DNA of 64,000 nucleotides, from NCBI RefSeq assembly GCF_036906915.1, contig NZ_JBAKHX010000006.1:124001-188000 (forward strand), read 5' to 3'. Both the position numbers and the translations under genes were made by a program. This document shows positions 1-8,313 of this stretch, in pieces. This DNA is from Phytohabitans sp036906915. Lineage in GTDB: Bacteria > Actinomycetota > Actinomycetes > Mycobacteriales > Micromonosporaceae. Within the stretch, counting starts at the first letter, position 1, and every line of letters starts with the position of its first letter. The notes beneath the pieces are model-generated. The model was not told where the DNA came from, ran no database searches, and was given only the letters and a program-made list of their open reading frames with translations.

Positions 1-1
1 C

Positions 2-313
2 CGCGGCATCGTGCACGCGACCGCTGAGAACACCTTGACCGTCGAGTACCTCGGCGCACCGTCCGGCACCGGGCCGTGCTCTGGCGAGTACACCGCGCAC
101 GTGGTCGAAGGCGCGTCGGCCGTGGTGGTCGTCGTGGAGCCGATGGTGCCGCCGGAGTGGGTGCTGGAGGAGGCGCGGAACGTCTCCTGTGCGCCGCTGA
201 GCCCGTTCGGCCCGTACCGCCAGGCGACCGTCTACCTGTCCCGCCCGCTCGGCGAGCGCGTGCTGCTCGGCCTGGAGGGCACGCCGCTCATGCTCACCCG
301 CCAGCGCCCGTAG
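2..313 (+). CDS. C-terminal part of an unrecognised protein (cut by window edge)
   Basis: The reading frame is open from the first bases of the window to a TAG at 311-313, so the real start probably lies upstream; an internal GTG at position 11 could start a 100-residue protein. The visible part is beta-rich and hydrophobic with two Cys (PCSGEY and NVSCAP) and ends LLGLEGTPLMLTRQRP. I do not recognise a family. It converges on the copC-like gene and overlaps its last 20 bp, a usual arrangement for genuine convergent genes. Confidence 0.55.
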   Translation, partial: RGIVHATAENTLTVEYLGAPSGTGPCSGEYTAHVVEGASAVVVVVEPMVPPEWVLEEARNVSCAPLSPFGPYRQATVYLSRPLGERVLLGLEGTPLMLTRQRP

Positions 314-896
314 CGGACGCTCGTGGCTGGCGGCGCCGCCACAGCAGGCCACCGGCGAGCGCGAGCACCACGACGACCGCCCCCGCGAGCACCCACCAGC
401 CTGTCGAGGACGAGGAGCCGTCGCCGGAGCTCGCCGCCGGTACCGCGGCCTGTGCCGCCGCCGTCGTGGCCGGCGCGGTCGGCGCGGCCGTCGGGGTCGG
501 CTCGGCGGTCGGCGTGGGCGGCGCCGCCTGGTTCGTGAACGTGAAGCTGCCCTGGAGCACGTGCCCGTCGGACGCTGTGGTGCGCCAGGCGACCGTCACG
601 ACGCCGACCGGCAGCGGGTTCACCGGCTGGGTGATGGTCTTGTCGAGCACGCCCGCGGCGCCCGCGCTGTAGGAGACCTTGTCCGGGCCGGTCACCGCGA
701 CGGTCGTGCCCGGCTTCTTGATCAGGCCGCTGAAGGTCAGCGTCACCTGCGTCAGCGGCTTGGTCGCCGTGCTCTTCGCGGCTGGGCTCGTGCGGCTCAG
801 CTCGGTGTGCGCCTGGGCGGGCGCGGCGGGCACGAGGACGGCGAGCACGGCTGCGAGGACGGCCGCGGCAGCGGCCAGCGGGCGGTTGCGAGTCAC
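294..896 (-). CDS. CopC-domain copper-binding protein, exported and membrane-anchored
   Basis: This 200-residue protein has an N-terminal signal peptide ending APAQA, so the mature protein starts with His (HTELSR), the N-terminal His that binds Cu(II) in CopC proteins. The CopC/YcnJ-type beta-sandwich follows (about residues 30-125), with its typical end motif TASDGHVLQGSFTF. A Pro/Thr/Ala linker (about 128-165) leads to one transmembrane helix and a short Arg-rich tail, so the copper site faces outside. The role is binding and delivery of copper at the cell surface. There is no CopD membrane partner next to it, which would be usual when it serves copper uptake. The start is a GTG with no strong ribosome binding site. 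Confidence 0.85.
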   Translation of the reverse strand: MTRNRPLAAAAAVLAAVLAVLVPAAPAQAHTELSRTSPAAKSTATKPLTQVTLTFSGLIKKPGTTVAVTGPDKVSYSAGAAGVLDKTITQPVNPLPVGVVTVAWRTTASDGHVLQGSFTFTNQAAPPTPTAEPTPTAAPTAPATTAAAQAAVPAASSGDGSSSSTGWWVLAGAVVVVLALAGGLLWRRRQPRASATGAGG

Positions 897-941
897 CGCG
901 TCACGGTACCCCGCACCGGGGTGGCGGCCATCGGCTGAGGC

Positions 942-1721
942 TCAGGTGAGGCGCACGGAGAGGCCTTTGCCGCCGAACTCCTGGCACACGAACGCTGGCT
1001 CGCGCGGTGTGCTGAGCTTCTCGTCGTACCGGTACCCGATGTCGTCGAACTCGCGGATCGCCGCGTCCTTCACGCGGGCGGTGACCAGCCAACGGGCGAA
1101 CGCACCCCGGGCGATCTTCGCGTGCACGACCACGAACTTCGGCTGCTTCGACGCCGGGTCGACGGTGAGGAACTTCGGCGTCACGACGCGGTCGGGGTCG
1201 AGGTGCGGCAGGACCGTCTTACTGTATTCACCAGCGGCGAGGTTGACGACGCGGCCCGACGCCGGCAGCTGGTCGGCGATCGCGGCGCCCCAGAAGCGAT
1301 AGAGATTCGGGTACGCGCCGACCGCCAGCCGGTAGCCCATCTCCAGCCGGTACGGGCTGATGCCGTCGAACGGCCGCAAGATGCCGTACAGGCCGGACAG
1401 GATCCGCAGGTGCTTGTCGGCGTACCCGCGGTCGGCCGCGCTGAACGAGTCGACCCGCAGGCCGCTGTAGATGTCGCCGACGAACGTCGCGGCCGCCGGC
1501 GCCTGCCGCGCAGGCTCGGTGCTCCACTCCGCGTACTGCTGGCGTGTCTTCGCCGCGAGGTCGGCGGAGACGTTCATGACCCGGCACACCTCGTCTTCGG
1601 ACAGCTTCCGCAGGTGGGCGATGAGCTCCTCGGCCCGGTCCAGCAGGACCGGCGTACCGGTCGGCGCCACGCCCGACGTCGGCGTGCGCATCGTCTTCGA
1701 GCTGTGCATCAGGATGATCAT
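942..1721 (-). CDS. yaaA: YaaA family peroxide-stress protein (UPF0246)
   Basis: This 259-residue protein is full length for the YaaA/DUF328 family. The diagnostic region is near residues 110-130, LYGILRPFDGISPYRLEMG, with a C-terminal block (KFVVVHAKIARGAFARW) that matches the conserved family end. In Escherichia coli YaaA lowers intracellular free iron during hydrogen peroxide stress and limits Fenton damage; the fold binds DNA. It is a single gene here, divergent from the small exported protein at 1780. Confidence 0.85.
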   Translation of the reverse strand: MIILMHSSKTMRTPTSGVAPTGTPVLLDRAEELIAHLRKLSEDEVCRVMNVSADLAAKTRQQYAEWSTEPARQAPAAATFVGDIYSGLRVDSFSAADRGYADKHLRILSGLYGILRPFDGISPYRLEMGYRLAVGAYPNLYRFWGAAIADQLPASGRVVNLAAGEYSKTVLPHLDPDRVVTPKFLTVDPASKQPKFVVVHAKIARGAFARWLVTARVKDAAIREFDDIGYRYDEKLSTPREPAFVCQEFGGKGLSVRLT

Positions 1722-1779
1722 CAGGGTTCCATTATGCCGGGTGCGGCGGCCCGAAGCCGGCAGCCGGTACCGTCACCGG

Positions 1780-2319
1780 GTGCGCCGGTTTCGGGTATGG
1801 GGGCTTGTCGCCGCGCTTTTCGTGATCGCCAGCGGCGTGGCGGTGATCGTACCGCTGGTGCGGGGCGCCGCGTCGGCGGGCGACCCGGAGATCACCGCCA
1901 CCGAGGCGGTACAGGGTTACGCCTGCGCGCAAGTCAGCTGGGAAGACCACTGCGACCGGATCAGTGCCGACATGGCGCGGCGCGAGCCGGTGTCGCCGTC
2001 CGACTGGCGTGCCGCGCAGCCGCTCGTGGCTGATCTCAATCAGGCTCTCGTCGGCGCCACCTGCCAGCGCTCGCAGGGGTTGTGCGCGGTGGAGGGAGCG
2101 CAGTCGACGGCGGAGACGGTGCGGCGGGCGATCGTCGGCGCGGGGTTCCTCGGCCCGGTCGTGCGAGACGCCCGCATCACCGATCCAGCGCCGCGGGGCG
2201 CGATCATGTTCGCGGTACCGGTGGGTGGCGCCTGCCTGCTCGGGTACGTCACGTCACCGTGGTCCGCGACCGTCCTCGTCGTCGGCCCGCTGCGCGACGC
2301 CGGCTGCGCGTACCCGTAA
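1780..2319 (+). CDS. Small exported or membrane-anchored hypothetical protein
   Basis: About 179 residues. The protein begins with a short Arg-rich segment and one hydrophobic helix (GLVAALFVIASGVAVIVPLV), followed by an extracytoplasmic domain with six Cys residues, the last three residues being Ala-Tyr-Pro. No family recognised. The open frame extends further upstream, but that part lies antisense over yaaA; the GTG at 1780 (or 1741) is more likely because it places the signal-anchor at the N-terminus. It is divergent from yaaA and followed by a hairpin terminator at 2325. Confidence 0.6.
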   Translation: MRRFRVWGLVAALFVIASGVAVIVPLVRGAASAGDPEITATEAVQGYACAQVSWEDHCDRISADMARREPVSPSDWRAAQPLVADLNQALVGATCQRSQGLCAVEGAQSTAETVRRAIVGAGFLGPVVRDARITDPAPRGAIMFAVPVGGACLLGYVTSPWSATVLVVGPLRDAGCAYP

Positions 2320-2324
2320 GGCCA

Positions 2325-2347
2325 GCCGGGCGTTGCCAGCGCCCGGC
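2325..2347 (+). terminator. GC-rich hairpin terminator
   Basis: Perfect 8-bp stem GCCGGGCG / CGCCCGGC with a 7-nt loop, starting 6 bp after the stop of the preceding gene. There is no T-tract, as is common in actinomycetes. Confidence 0.5.
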
Positions 2348-2431
2348 CTTGGCCGGCGCTTGTGGCGGCGGCGACGCCGATCGCAGGCGAGGCGCGCATC
2401 GCGGGGCGGGCCTGGGCGACGGGGCCGCGGC

Positions 2432-2512
2432 GATCAAGGAGGATCACGTCGATCAAGGGCAAGTGCACGTGGATCTGAGATCGAACCACGTGCATTTGCC
2501 CTTGATCGACGG
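2432..2512 (+). repeat. 81-bp palindromic element, copy 1 (forward)
   Basis: First of eight related elements. The layout is a short direct repeat GATCAAGG (2432), then a 22-bp arm beginning GATCAAGGGC and ending GCACGTGG, an 11-nt loop, a matching arm beginning CCACGTGC and ending CCCTTGATC, and the end GACGG. Arm mismatch here is a single G opposite T. It sits between convergent genes. The 3' flank (2513-2570) is low-complexity DNA including two units of about 14 bp (ACGGCGCGCGAGGC). Confidence 0.85.
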
Positions 2513-2575
2513 GCAAAGCGCGCGCCGCGCACGGCGCGCGAGGCACGGCGCGCGAGGCAGAGCCGCGGGCGCGGG

Positions 2576-4177
2576 CTATGGGTGGGGTGTAGGGAGGAGG
2601 ATTGCTGAGGGGTGGGTTGGGTCGTGGTGGATGGTTTGGTCGGCCGGGACCATGCGGGTGGCGGTGGCGTGGGGTTCGCCGGTGCCGGGGTTTCTGGCGT
2701 AGCGCGGGAAGGCGCCGCTGGAGACCTGCACCCGGACGCGGTGGCCGCGCGCGAACCGGTACGCCGTCGGCCACAGCCGCACGGCCGCGCACCGCACCTC
2801 GTCCGCTCCCGCCAAGCTCACCAGCCCGTCACACACGTTCGTCGACCGGCCGCGCTCGTCCACATCGCAGAGTCGCACGAAGACGTCGGCGTACGGCAGG
2901 CTGGAACGGAACCAGATCTCCGCGCTCACCTCGCCGACCACCTCCAGGGCCTCCTCCAGCGCCGGCGTGGTGTACGTGAGCACGTCCGGCCGGGCCTCCA
3001 GCGCGGTGTTGTCGACGCGACCGCCGTCGCTCATCCGCACGCCACCCACGGCAGGCGTCGGGTCGGCCGGGTCGTAGCGGTAGGCGTCCGGCGGCGAGTC
3101 GGCGGGAGCCGATGTGGACAGACCACCGTTGGGCTGAAGGTGAAAACGCGTCGGCGCGTACCCGGTGGGCGGCCAGGCGTCGAAGCCGCGCCACGCCTCC
3201 TCCCCCATCACGTACAGCCGCACCGGTTCGCGCGGCGGCGGCTCCTCACCGCGCGCGAGCGCCAGCCCGAATTCGACCGCTTCCTGGACGCCGAGGTTGG
3301 TGAACTCCGCGTGCGTCCACGGCCCGACCGTGAGCCGCGCGGTGCGACCGGACGATCGTAGGATCTGGAAGTCGCGCAGCTGGCCGGGCAGGAAGATGTC
3401 GAACCAGCCGCCGATGGAGCTGACGGGCACGCCCGTCGCGGCCACCCGGTGGCGGTGGTCGGCGCCTTCCCAGCGCGGCGCCGAGGCGTCGTGCGCCAGG
3501 ATGTCCTGTACGTAGTCGATGCGTTTTCCGACGGCCGCGACGTCGCTGCCCGACAGCGGCAGCGTACGCAGCGCGCGGCGGGTCCGGCGGGTCTGCAGCG
3601 GCTGGCGAAACAGCGCGAGCGGGCGCTCCTGCGTGGCGGTCAGCACACCCCAGCCGAACGGCGTCTCGAGCTCGAACGAGTCACGGCTCAGGAAACCCAG
3701 CGACAGCGCCGACTCGGTCATCTGCGGAATCATCGCCTTCACCTGCGGCGGCAGCGCGTCGGCGACCGCCCACTGGACGTACCCCATGTAGCTGACGCCG
3801 ACCAGCACGATCGCCTCGCCGCACCACGCCTGTTTGACCAGCCAGTCAAGCGTCGCCAGGCCGTCCTCGCGCTCCTGCCGCATCGGGTCGAACGCGCCGC
3901 CGGAGCCGAAGCCGCCGCGGGTGCTCTGCAGCAGCACCTGGTATCCGCGCTCGGCCAGCGGCCGCGCCATGCCGAGGGCGACGGGCCCGCGGCCGTACGG
4001 GCAGCGGATCAGCGCGGTCGGCAGTCCGTCGCCGCCGGTGCGCGGCGCCCAGCGGTCGGCGAGAAGCTCGACACCGTCGGGCATCGGCACCCGCAGGCCA
4101 CGCTCGACGACCAGGTTCCGCGTGATGGGTGGCTCGAGCTTCATGAACCGTTGGATCAGGTGGCTGCTCAGTCTCAC
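2576..4177 (-). CDS. CocE/NonD family alpha/beta hydrolase (X-Pro dipeptidyl-peptidase type)
   Basis: 533 residues, typical of CocE-like serine hydrolases, which cleave esters or amides. The N-terminal catalytic domain has the beta-strand entry VPMPDGVELLADRW, the Gly-rich RGGFGSGG stretch, and the nucleophile motif VGVSYMGY. The C-terminal jelly-roll domain has the family signature around PYADVFVRLCDVDERG. The substrate cannot be told. The start is the GTG at 4177, whose last bases overlap the TGA of the tetR-like gene (GTGA), so the two are translationally coupled; a longer open frame to 4381 lies inside tetR and is not used. Confidence 0.85.
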   Translation of the reverse strand: MRLSSHLIQRFMKLEPPITRNLVVERGLRVPMPDGVELLADRWAPRTGGDGLPTALIRCPYGRGPVALGMARPLAERGYQVLLQSTRGGFGSGGAFDPMRQEREDGLATLDWLVKQAWCGEAIVLVGVSYMGYVQWAVADALPPQVKAMIPQMTESALSLGFLSRDSFELETPFGWGVLTATQERPLALFRQPLQTRRTRRALRTLPLSGSDVAAVGKRIDYVQDILAHDASAPRWEGADHRHRVAATGVPVSSIGGWFDIFLPGQLRDFQILRSSGRTARLTVGPWTHAEFTNLGVQEAVEFGLALARGEEPPPREPVRLYVMGEEAWRGFDAWPPTGYAPTRFHLQPNGGLSTSAPADSPPDAYRYDPADPTPAVGGVRMSDGGRVDNTALEARPDVLTYTTPALEEALEVVGEVSAEIWFRSSLPYADVFVRLCDVDERGRSTNVCDGLVSLAGADEVRCAAVRLWPTAYRFARGHRVRVQVSSGAFPRYARNPGTGEPHATATRMVPADQTIHHDPTHPSAILLPTPHP

Positions 4178-4770
4178 GGCTGGGACTCCCTGTCGGACGG
4201 TTGGCACGTGACGACCGGCAGCATTCGCAACAGCCGGTCGGTGAACGCCTCTGGGTCGAGCGGGTCGGGCCCCTCGATGACCCAGGTGTTGATGACGGCG
4301 GCTGAGCCGCCGGTCAGGAACAGCGCGAGGTCGTCGAGCAGCTCGGAAGCGAGGTCGCCGGGGCTCATCCGCCGCGCCCACACGCGGTTGAAGGGGCTCA
4401 GCAGGTCGGTAAGGGCCTTGTTGAGCCCGTACGCGCAGGGCCCGGTCAGCATGGGCCGGTAGAAGGCGCGGTGCCGCGCGAAGTGACGCGTCGCGGCCAG
4501 CACGCGGTCGCGTTCTGTCAGCTTCTCGTCCCGATCGTGTACGCGCTCGACCAGGTCGGTGCGTGCCAGGTCGAGCGCGGCTTCGAGCAGCAGCGTGTCG
4601 CGGTCGCCGAAGTGCTGGTAGAGCAGCGGGCGGCTCACGTCGGCGGCGTCGACGATGTCGGACACCGGGATGCTCGAGGTGCCCCGCTCGGCCACCAGGG
4701 CGATCGCGGCCCGCATGAGCGCGGACCGCGATCGGCGCACCCGCCTGTCCCGGGTGGGGGTGATCGTCAC
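4174..4770 (-). CDS. TetR family transcriptional regulator
   Basis: 198 residues. The N-terminal helix-turn-helix domain (about 10-60) contains RSRSALMRAAIALVAERG and the recognition helix DVSRPLLYQHFGDRDTLL. The rest is the helical ligand-binding and dimer domain. It is the first gene of a two-gene operon with the CocE hydrolase, so it probably represses its own operon and senses a substrate or product of the hydrolase. An inverted repeat at 4782-4811, just upstream of its GTG start, is the likely operator. Confidence 0.9.
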   Translation of the reverse strand: MTITPTRDRRVRRSRSALMRAAIALVAERGTSSIPVSDIVDAADVSRPLLYQHFGDRDTLLLEAALDLARTDLVERVHDRDEKLTERDRVLAATRHFARHRAFYRPMLTGPCAYGLNKALTDLLSPFNRVWARRMSPGDLASELLDDLALFLTGGSAAVINTWVIEGPDPLDPEAFTDRLLRMLPVVTCQPSDRESQP

Positions 4771-4781
4771 ACCTCAGATAA

Positions 4782-4811
4782 TGACATGTGTAAAGAAAAT
4801 AGCAAGTGTCA
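4782..4811. promoter_or_regulatory. Inverted-repeat operator candidate for the TetR-CocE operon
   Basis: AT-rich island with half-sites TGACATGTG (4782-4790) and CAAGTGTCA (4803-4811), inverted with one mismatch per arm and a 12-bp spacer. Read on the minus strand, TTGACA (4812-4807) is a possible -35 for the tetR-like gene. It abuts the stop codon of the SGNH gene. Confidence 0.55.
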
Positions 4812-5894
4812 AGAAACGGTGCACGCCACGGCGGGTGCCGCGTTGGTGCCGTTCCAGTTGGCGAGGAAGCCGAAGGTGGCGGTGCCGCCGGCGGCCAGGG
4901 TGCCGTTCCAGTTCAGGTTCCGGGCGGTCACCGCGGCGCCGCTCTGGCCGACGGTGGCATTCCAGTGCTGGGTGATCTGCTGGCCGTTCGCGAAGCTGAA
5001 TGTGGCCGTCCAGGCCGACGACGCGGTCGTCCGTCCATTGCGGACGGTGACCTCGCCCTGGAACCCACCGGTCCACTGCGAAACCACCTTGTAGGTGGCG
5101 GTGCAGGCGCCGCCGGCAGGCGGCGGCGTCGTGGGCGAAGCCGTCGGGGAAACGGTCGGCGACGCCGTGGGCGAGGTCGTCGGTCCTGGCGGGATGACAC
5201 CGTTCAAAATCTGCGACAGTACTGGGTAGAAGCGATCGGACATCTTCTGGAACCCGGCGCCGTTGGGGTGTACACCGTCGCCGGTGTCGGTGGCCGTGTT
5301 GAAGCCGGTCCACTGGTCGACGACGACGATCGGTGACTGGGCGGTGGAAAGGCCGGCGGCCCAGCCCGGAATCCGGTTGTTGAAGGCGATCACATCGGCC
5401 GGGCAGGTCGAACAGGCGTTGGCGCCCATCGGGATGATCTGCGCGACGATGATCTTCATGTTGGGGTTGTTGGCCCGCATCTGCCCGACCAGCTTGGTGA
5501 TCGCGGTGATCTTGTTTGCCAGCGGGATGTGGCCGCCCCACATGTCGTTCGTGCCCAGGTGCATCATGACGATGTCGGGGTTGGTGGCCGACAGCCAGGG
5601 TGGCAGCTGGTTCTGGTCGGCGATGCCGGTGGCGGAGAAGCCACCGTGGCCCTCGTGGTCGCCATCGTGCGCGACCGAACAGCCGCCACCAGGCTGGGTG
5701 CCCACGAAGTCGATGTTGGTGTAACCGGTGCGCTGCAAACGATCCCAGAGCAGGGCGCGCCAGCAGCCAGGGCCGGCCGTGATGGAGTCGCCCAGTGGCA
5801 TGATCTTCACAGGGGTAGCCGCCAGCGCGGGCCTGGTCACCGCGAACCCGAGCACCGCCACGAGGGCGGCGAGCAGCGCGTACAGACGTTTCAT
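4809..5894 (-). CDS. Secreted SGNH/GDSL esterase with C-terminal CBM2 (CE3-like)
   Basis: 361 residues, secreted. The signal peptide runs MKRLYALLAALVAVLGFAV with cleavage after ALA. The SGNH catalytic domain carries the Ser block MPLGDSITAG, the Gly region GFSATGI, the Asn block HLGTNDMWGG, and the Asp-His end GDGVHPNGAG; this arrangement fits CE3 acetylxylan esterases. A Thr/Ser/Pro linker of TSPTASPTVSP type precedes a family 2 carbohydrate-binding module (about 260-361) that binds crystalline cellulose or xylan. The start at 5894 has a strong GAGGAG ribosome binding site; a longer frame to 5927 is less likely. It is transcribed toward the TetR operon. Confidence 0.88.
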   Translation of the reverse strand: MKRLYALLAALVAVLGFAVTRPALAATPVKIMPLGDSITAGPGCWRALLWDRLQRTGYTNIDFVGTQPGGGCSVAHDGDHEGHGGFSATGIADQNQLPPWLSATNPDIVMMHLGTNDMWGGHIPLANKITAITKLVGQMRANNPNMKIIVAQIIPMGANACSTCPADVIAFNNRIPGWAAGLSTAQSPIVVVDQWTGFNTATDTGDGVHPNGAGFQKMSDRFYPVLSQILNGVIPPGPTTSPTASPTVSPTASPTTPPPAGGACTATYKVVSQWTGGFQGEVTVRNGRTTASSAWTATFSFANGQQITQHWNATVGQSGAAVTARNLNWNGTLAAGGTATFGFLANWNGTNAAPAVACTVS

Positions 5895-6021
5895 CTCAGA
5901 TCTCCTCTGGTAGTGAGAGGTGACCATCGATGGGAGCGCGCACAGGAGCTTTCTTTATTAACCTCTTTAAGTCAAGCGCGAGCGAGGGAGCTGCCTCTCA
6001 GCCGCGCGAACGAGCCCACCA
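5895..6021 (-). promoter_or_regulatory. Promoter region of the SGNH-CBM2 gene with a possible CebR-like box
   Basis: Contains the AT-rich run TTTATTAACCTCTTTAAG and, at 5931-5944, TGGGAGCGCGCACA, which matches 11 of 14 positions of the known CebR operator TGGGAGCGCTCCCA of actinomycete cellulose-utilisation genes. The 3' half is weak, so this is only a suggestion. Confidence 0.3.
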
Positions 6022-6855
6022 TCAGGCACAGGACGCGGTCGTCTCGCGCGGCACCACTGTCTCCGTTGGACACCACCGCTCCGCGACCGGATCACCCTCG
6101 ACAAGCCTGACCACCGACTCAGCCACCAGCTCACCGAACAGGTGCACGTCGAGGCTCATCGTGGTGAGCGCCGGCGATGCCAGCCGGCACAGGCTGGAGT
6201 CGTCCCAGGCGATCAGGCTCAGGTCGTCCGGCACCCGCTGGCCCAGCCCTTTCGCGGCGTGCAGGCCGGCCACGGCCATCAGGTCGTTGTCGTACACGAT
6301 CGCGCTCGGCGGCTCGGCCCGGGCCAGCAGCTGTGCGGTGAGCTTCGCGCCGGACTCCTCCGAGTAGTCGCCCTCCACCACGACCGCCTCGACGCCGGCG
6401 GCACCCGCCGCCTCCAGCAGCGCGGCCGTGCGGGTGCGGGTGTGCACGAGCGTGCTGGGGCCGCTGACACGCGCGATCCGGCGGTGACCGAGGCCGGCCA
6501 GGTGGGCCAGCGCGGCGCGTACCGAGCCGACGTCGTCGCGCCGCACCGCCGGGGCGCCCTCGACCGGCTCCCCCGCCACCACCACGGGCAGGCCCAGCTC
6601 GCGCAGCATCGCCGGGCGGGCGTCGTCGACGGTCCTGTTGACGAGGATGACCGCGTCGACGAGCCGGCGCTCGGCCCAGCGCCGGTACGCGGCGATCTCG
6701 GCGGCGTGGTCGGCGACCACGTGCAACAGCACCGACCGGCCGCGCTCGGCCAGCCGCTCCTCGATGCCGGCGATGAACTCCATGAAGAACGGCTCGGCGC
6801 CGAGCAGGCGGGGTGGCCTGGCCAGCACGAGGCCGACCGCGCTCGTCGCTGTCAT
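6022..6855 (-). CDS. LacI-type sugar-sensor domain protein lacking the HTH
   Basis: 277 residues, about 55-60 shorter than a LacI/GalR regulator. The protein begins directly at the first beta-strand of the periplasmic-binding-protein-like sensor domain (VGLVLARPPRLLGAEPFF) and ends with typical LacI C-terminal features (DDSSLCRLASPALTTMSLD). No helix-turn-helix is encoded upstream in any frame: the gene starts 29 bp after the ROK gene, with a good ribosome binding site (GGGAGGG) before ATG 6855. So this is a complete gene for a sensor domain alone, not an obvious fragment. It likely works with the ROK protein upstream in the same operon, or is a degenerating regulator. Confidence 0.8.
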   Translation of the reverse strand: MTATSAVGLVLARPPRLLGAEPFFMEFIAGIEERLAERGRSVLLHVVADHAAEIAAYRRWAERRLVDAVILVNRTVDDARPAMLRELGLPVVVAGEPVEGAPAVRRDDVGSVRAALAHLAGLGHRRIARVSGPSTLVHTRTRTAALLEAAGAAGVEAVVVEGDYSEESGAKLTAQLLARAEPPSAIVYDNDLMAVAGLHAAKGLGQRVPDDLSLIAWDDSSLCRLASPALTTMSLDVHLFGELVAESVVRLVEGDPVAERWCPTETVVPRETTASCA

Positions 6856-6884
6856 CCCGACACCCTCCCACGCCTGCCGGAGAG

Positions 6885-8111
6885 CTAGGCCGCGGGCTCA
6901 GGCTCGGAGTCGAGGTTCTCCGGCAGGCGCAGGCCATGGCTGAGCGGCACCAGCTCCGACTCCAGCACCAGCGCGGCGGCGCCGACCGCGGATGCCGACG
7001 CGGCCGACCGGGACAGCCGCACATCGACGGCGTGCGCGGGGCGGAGGAAGAAGGCGCGCAGCTCCTCCCGCACGATCGGCAGGTACACCGAACCGGCGAC
7101 CGCGAAGCTCGGCCCCGTCAGTACGAGTACCTCCAGGTCCATGAGGTTGGCGAGCGTGCGCGCGGCCGTGGCGACGTAGCGCGCGGACCTCTCCAGGATG
7201 GCCAGCGCCCGCGGCTCGCCGCGCCGCGCGGCGCGGCTGATGGCGGCGAAGTCACCGGCCACCGACGCCCGCTTCGCGCTGTCGCGCAGGCCGACCGCCT
7301 CCGCCACCGACCGGTCGGCGCGCGCGGCGGCGACCACGGCTGCCGGACCGGCCACGACCTCCAGGCAGCCGCGCGCCCCGCACCAGCAGTCCGGGCCGTC
7401 CGCGTGCACGCACACGTGTCCCAACTCGCCGGCGTTGCCGCTGGGGCCGCGGTACGTGATGCCGTTGATGACCAGGCCGGCACCGATCCCGGTGCCCATG
7501 TACAGGGCTGCCGCGGCGATCGCGGTGCCGAACCCGCCGGCCCAGTGCTCCCCCAGCGCCGCGGCGGTCGCGTCGTTGTCGAGCACGACCGGCAACCCGA
7601 TCGCTCGTTCCAGGGCCGGACCGAGCGGGAAGCCTTCCCACTGCCGCATCGACGGGGTGAGCCCGGTGCGCGGTCCGGGAAACACCAGGCCCGCGCCCAG
7701 TACCCGGTCGCGCTCGACGTCGACGCCGTCGATCAGCGCGCCGATCTCGCCGGCCATCCGGGCGACGACCGCCGCGGGCTCTTCCGCGCCCGCGCCGGGC
7801 CGGGCGATCCGGGCCACCGCGACGCCGCCGAGGTTGGTCAGCAGGTACGTCATCGTGCCGTCGTCGAGGTGCACGCCCACCGCGTACCGCGACGCGTGGT
7901 TGAGCTGCAGCAGCACGCGGCGCTTGCCGCCGGTCGACTCGGCGTGCCCGGTCTCGACGACGAGGCCCTCGTTGATGAGCTTGCGCACGAGCGTGGAGAT
8001 GGTGGGAGCGGTGAAGCCCGTGGCCTGGATGAGGCCGACCCGGCTGATCGTGCCCGCCGCGCGGATGGCGTCGAGGACGGCGGCCTTGCTGCTCGCGTGC
8101 GGCTTGCTCAC
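6885..8111 (-). CDS. ROK family transcriptional regulator (NagC/XylR type)
   Basis: 408 residues. The N-terminal winged helix (about 10-70; RVGLIQATGFTAPTISTLVRKL) binds DNA. The ROK sugar-kinase-like domain follows, with the zinc motif CWCGARGCLEV and the phosphate loop region YMGTGIGAGLVING. Such proteins usually repress sugar-uptake or glycosidase genes and are released by the free sugar. Start GTG 8111 follows GAGGAGC at proper distance; the longer frame to 8480 is spurious. It heads an operon with the HTH-less LacI-type sensor. Confidence 0.88.
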   Translation of the reverse strand: MSKPHASSKAAVLDAIRAAGTISRVGLIQATGFTAPTISTLVRKLINEGLVVETGHAESTGGKRRVLLQLNHASRYAVGVHLDDGTMTYLLTNLGGVAVARIARPGAGAEEPAAVVARMAGEIGALIDGVDVERDRVLGAGLVFPGPRTGLTPSMRQWEGFPLGPALERAIGLPVVLDNDATAAALGEHWAGGFGTAIAAAALYMGTGIGAGLVINGITYRGPSGNAGELGHVCVHADGPDCWCGARGCLEVVAGPAAVVAAARADRSVAEAVGLRDSAKRASVAGDFAAISRAARRGEPRALAILERSARYVATAARTLANLMDLEVLVLTGPSFAVAGSVYLPIVREELRAFFLRPAHAVDVRLSRSAASASAVGAAALVLESELVPLSHGLRLPENLDSEPEPAA

Positions 8112-8156
8112 TGCTCCTCTGTCACAGCCCGTCCCGGTCGGCGTAAATAGCATACA

Positions 8157-8168
8157 ACTGTCCACAGT
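8157..8168. promoter_or_regulatory. Small palindrome upstream of the ROK gene
   Basis: ACTGTCCACAGT, perfect 5-bp arms, 46 bp upstream of the ROK start and next to the AT-rich stretch GTAAATAGCATACAA. Possible autoregulatory operator. Confidence 0.3.
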
Positions 8169-8313
8169 CACCGATGAGCCCGGAGGGGGCTGAATCGCGC
8201 TCAGATACGTCGCCAACCTGTCATGCCAGCGTGCGCCGCCGCGCTGGTCATGTCGACGAACTTCATCGGATCCTGTTCTGGCGCCCCCATACCTCAACCC
8301 ACGAAGGAGCGAT

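Noticed and set aside
3449..4462. 337-codon plus-strand frame antisense to the CocE and TetR genes
   Set aside because: No domain features; both minus-strand genes are well supported.
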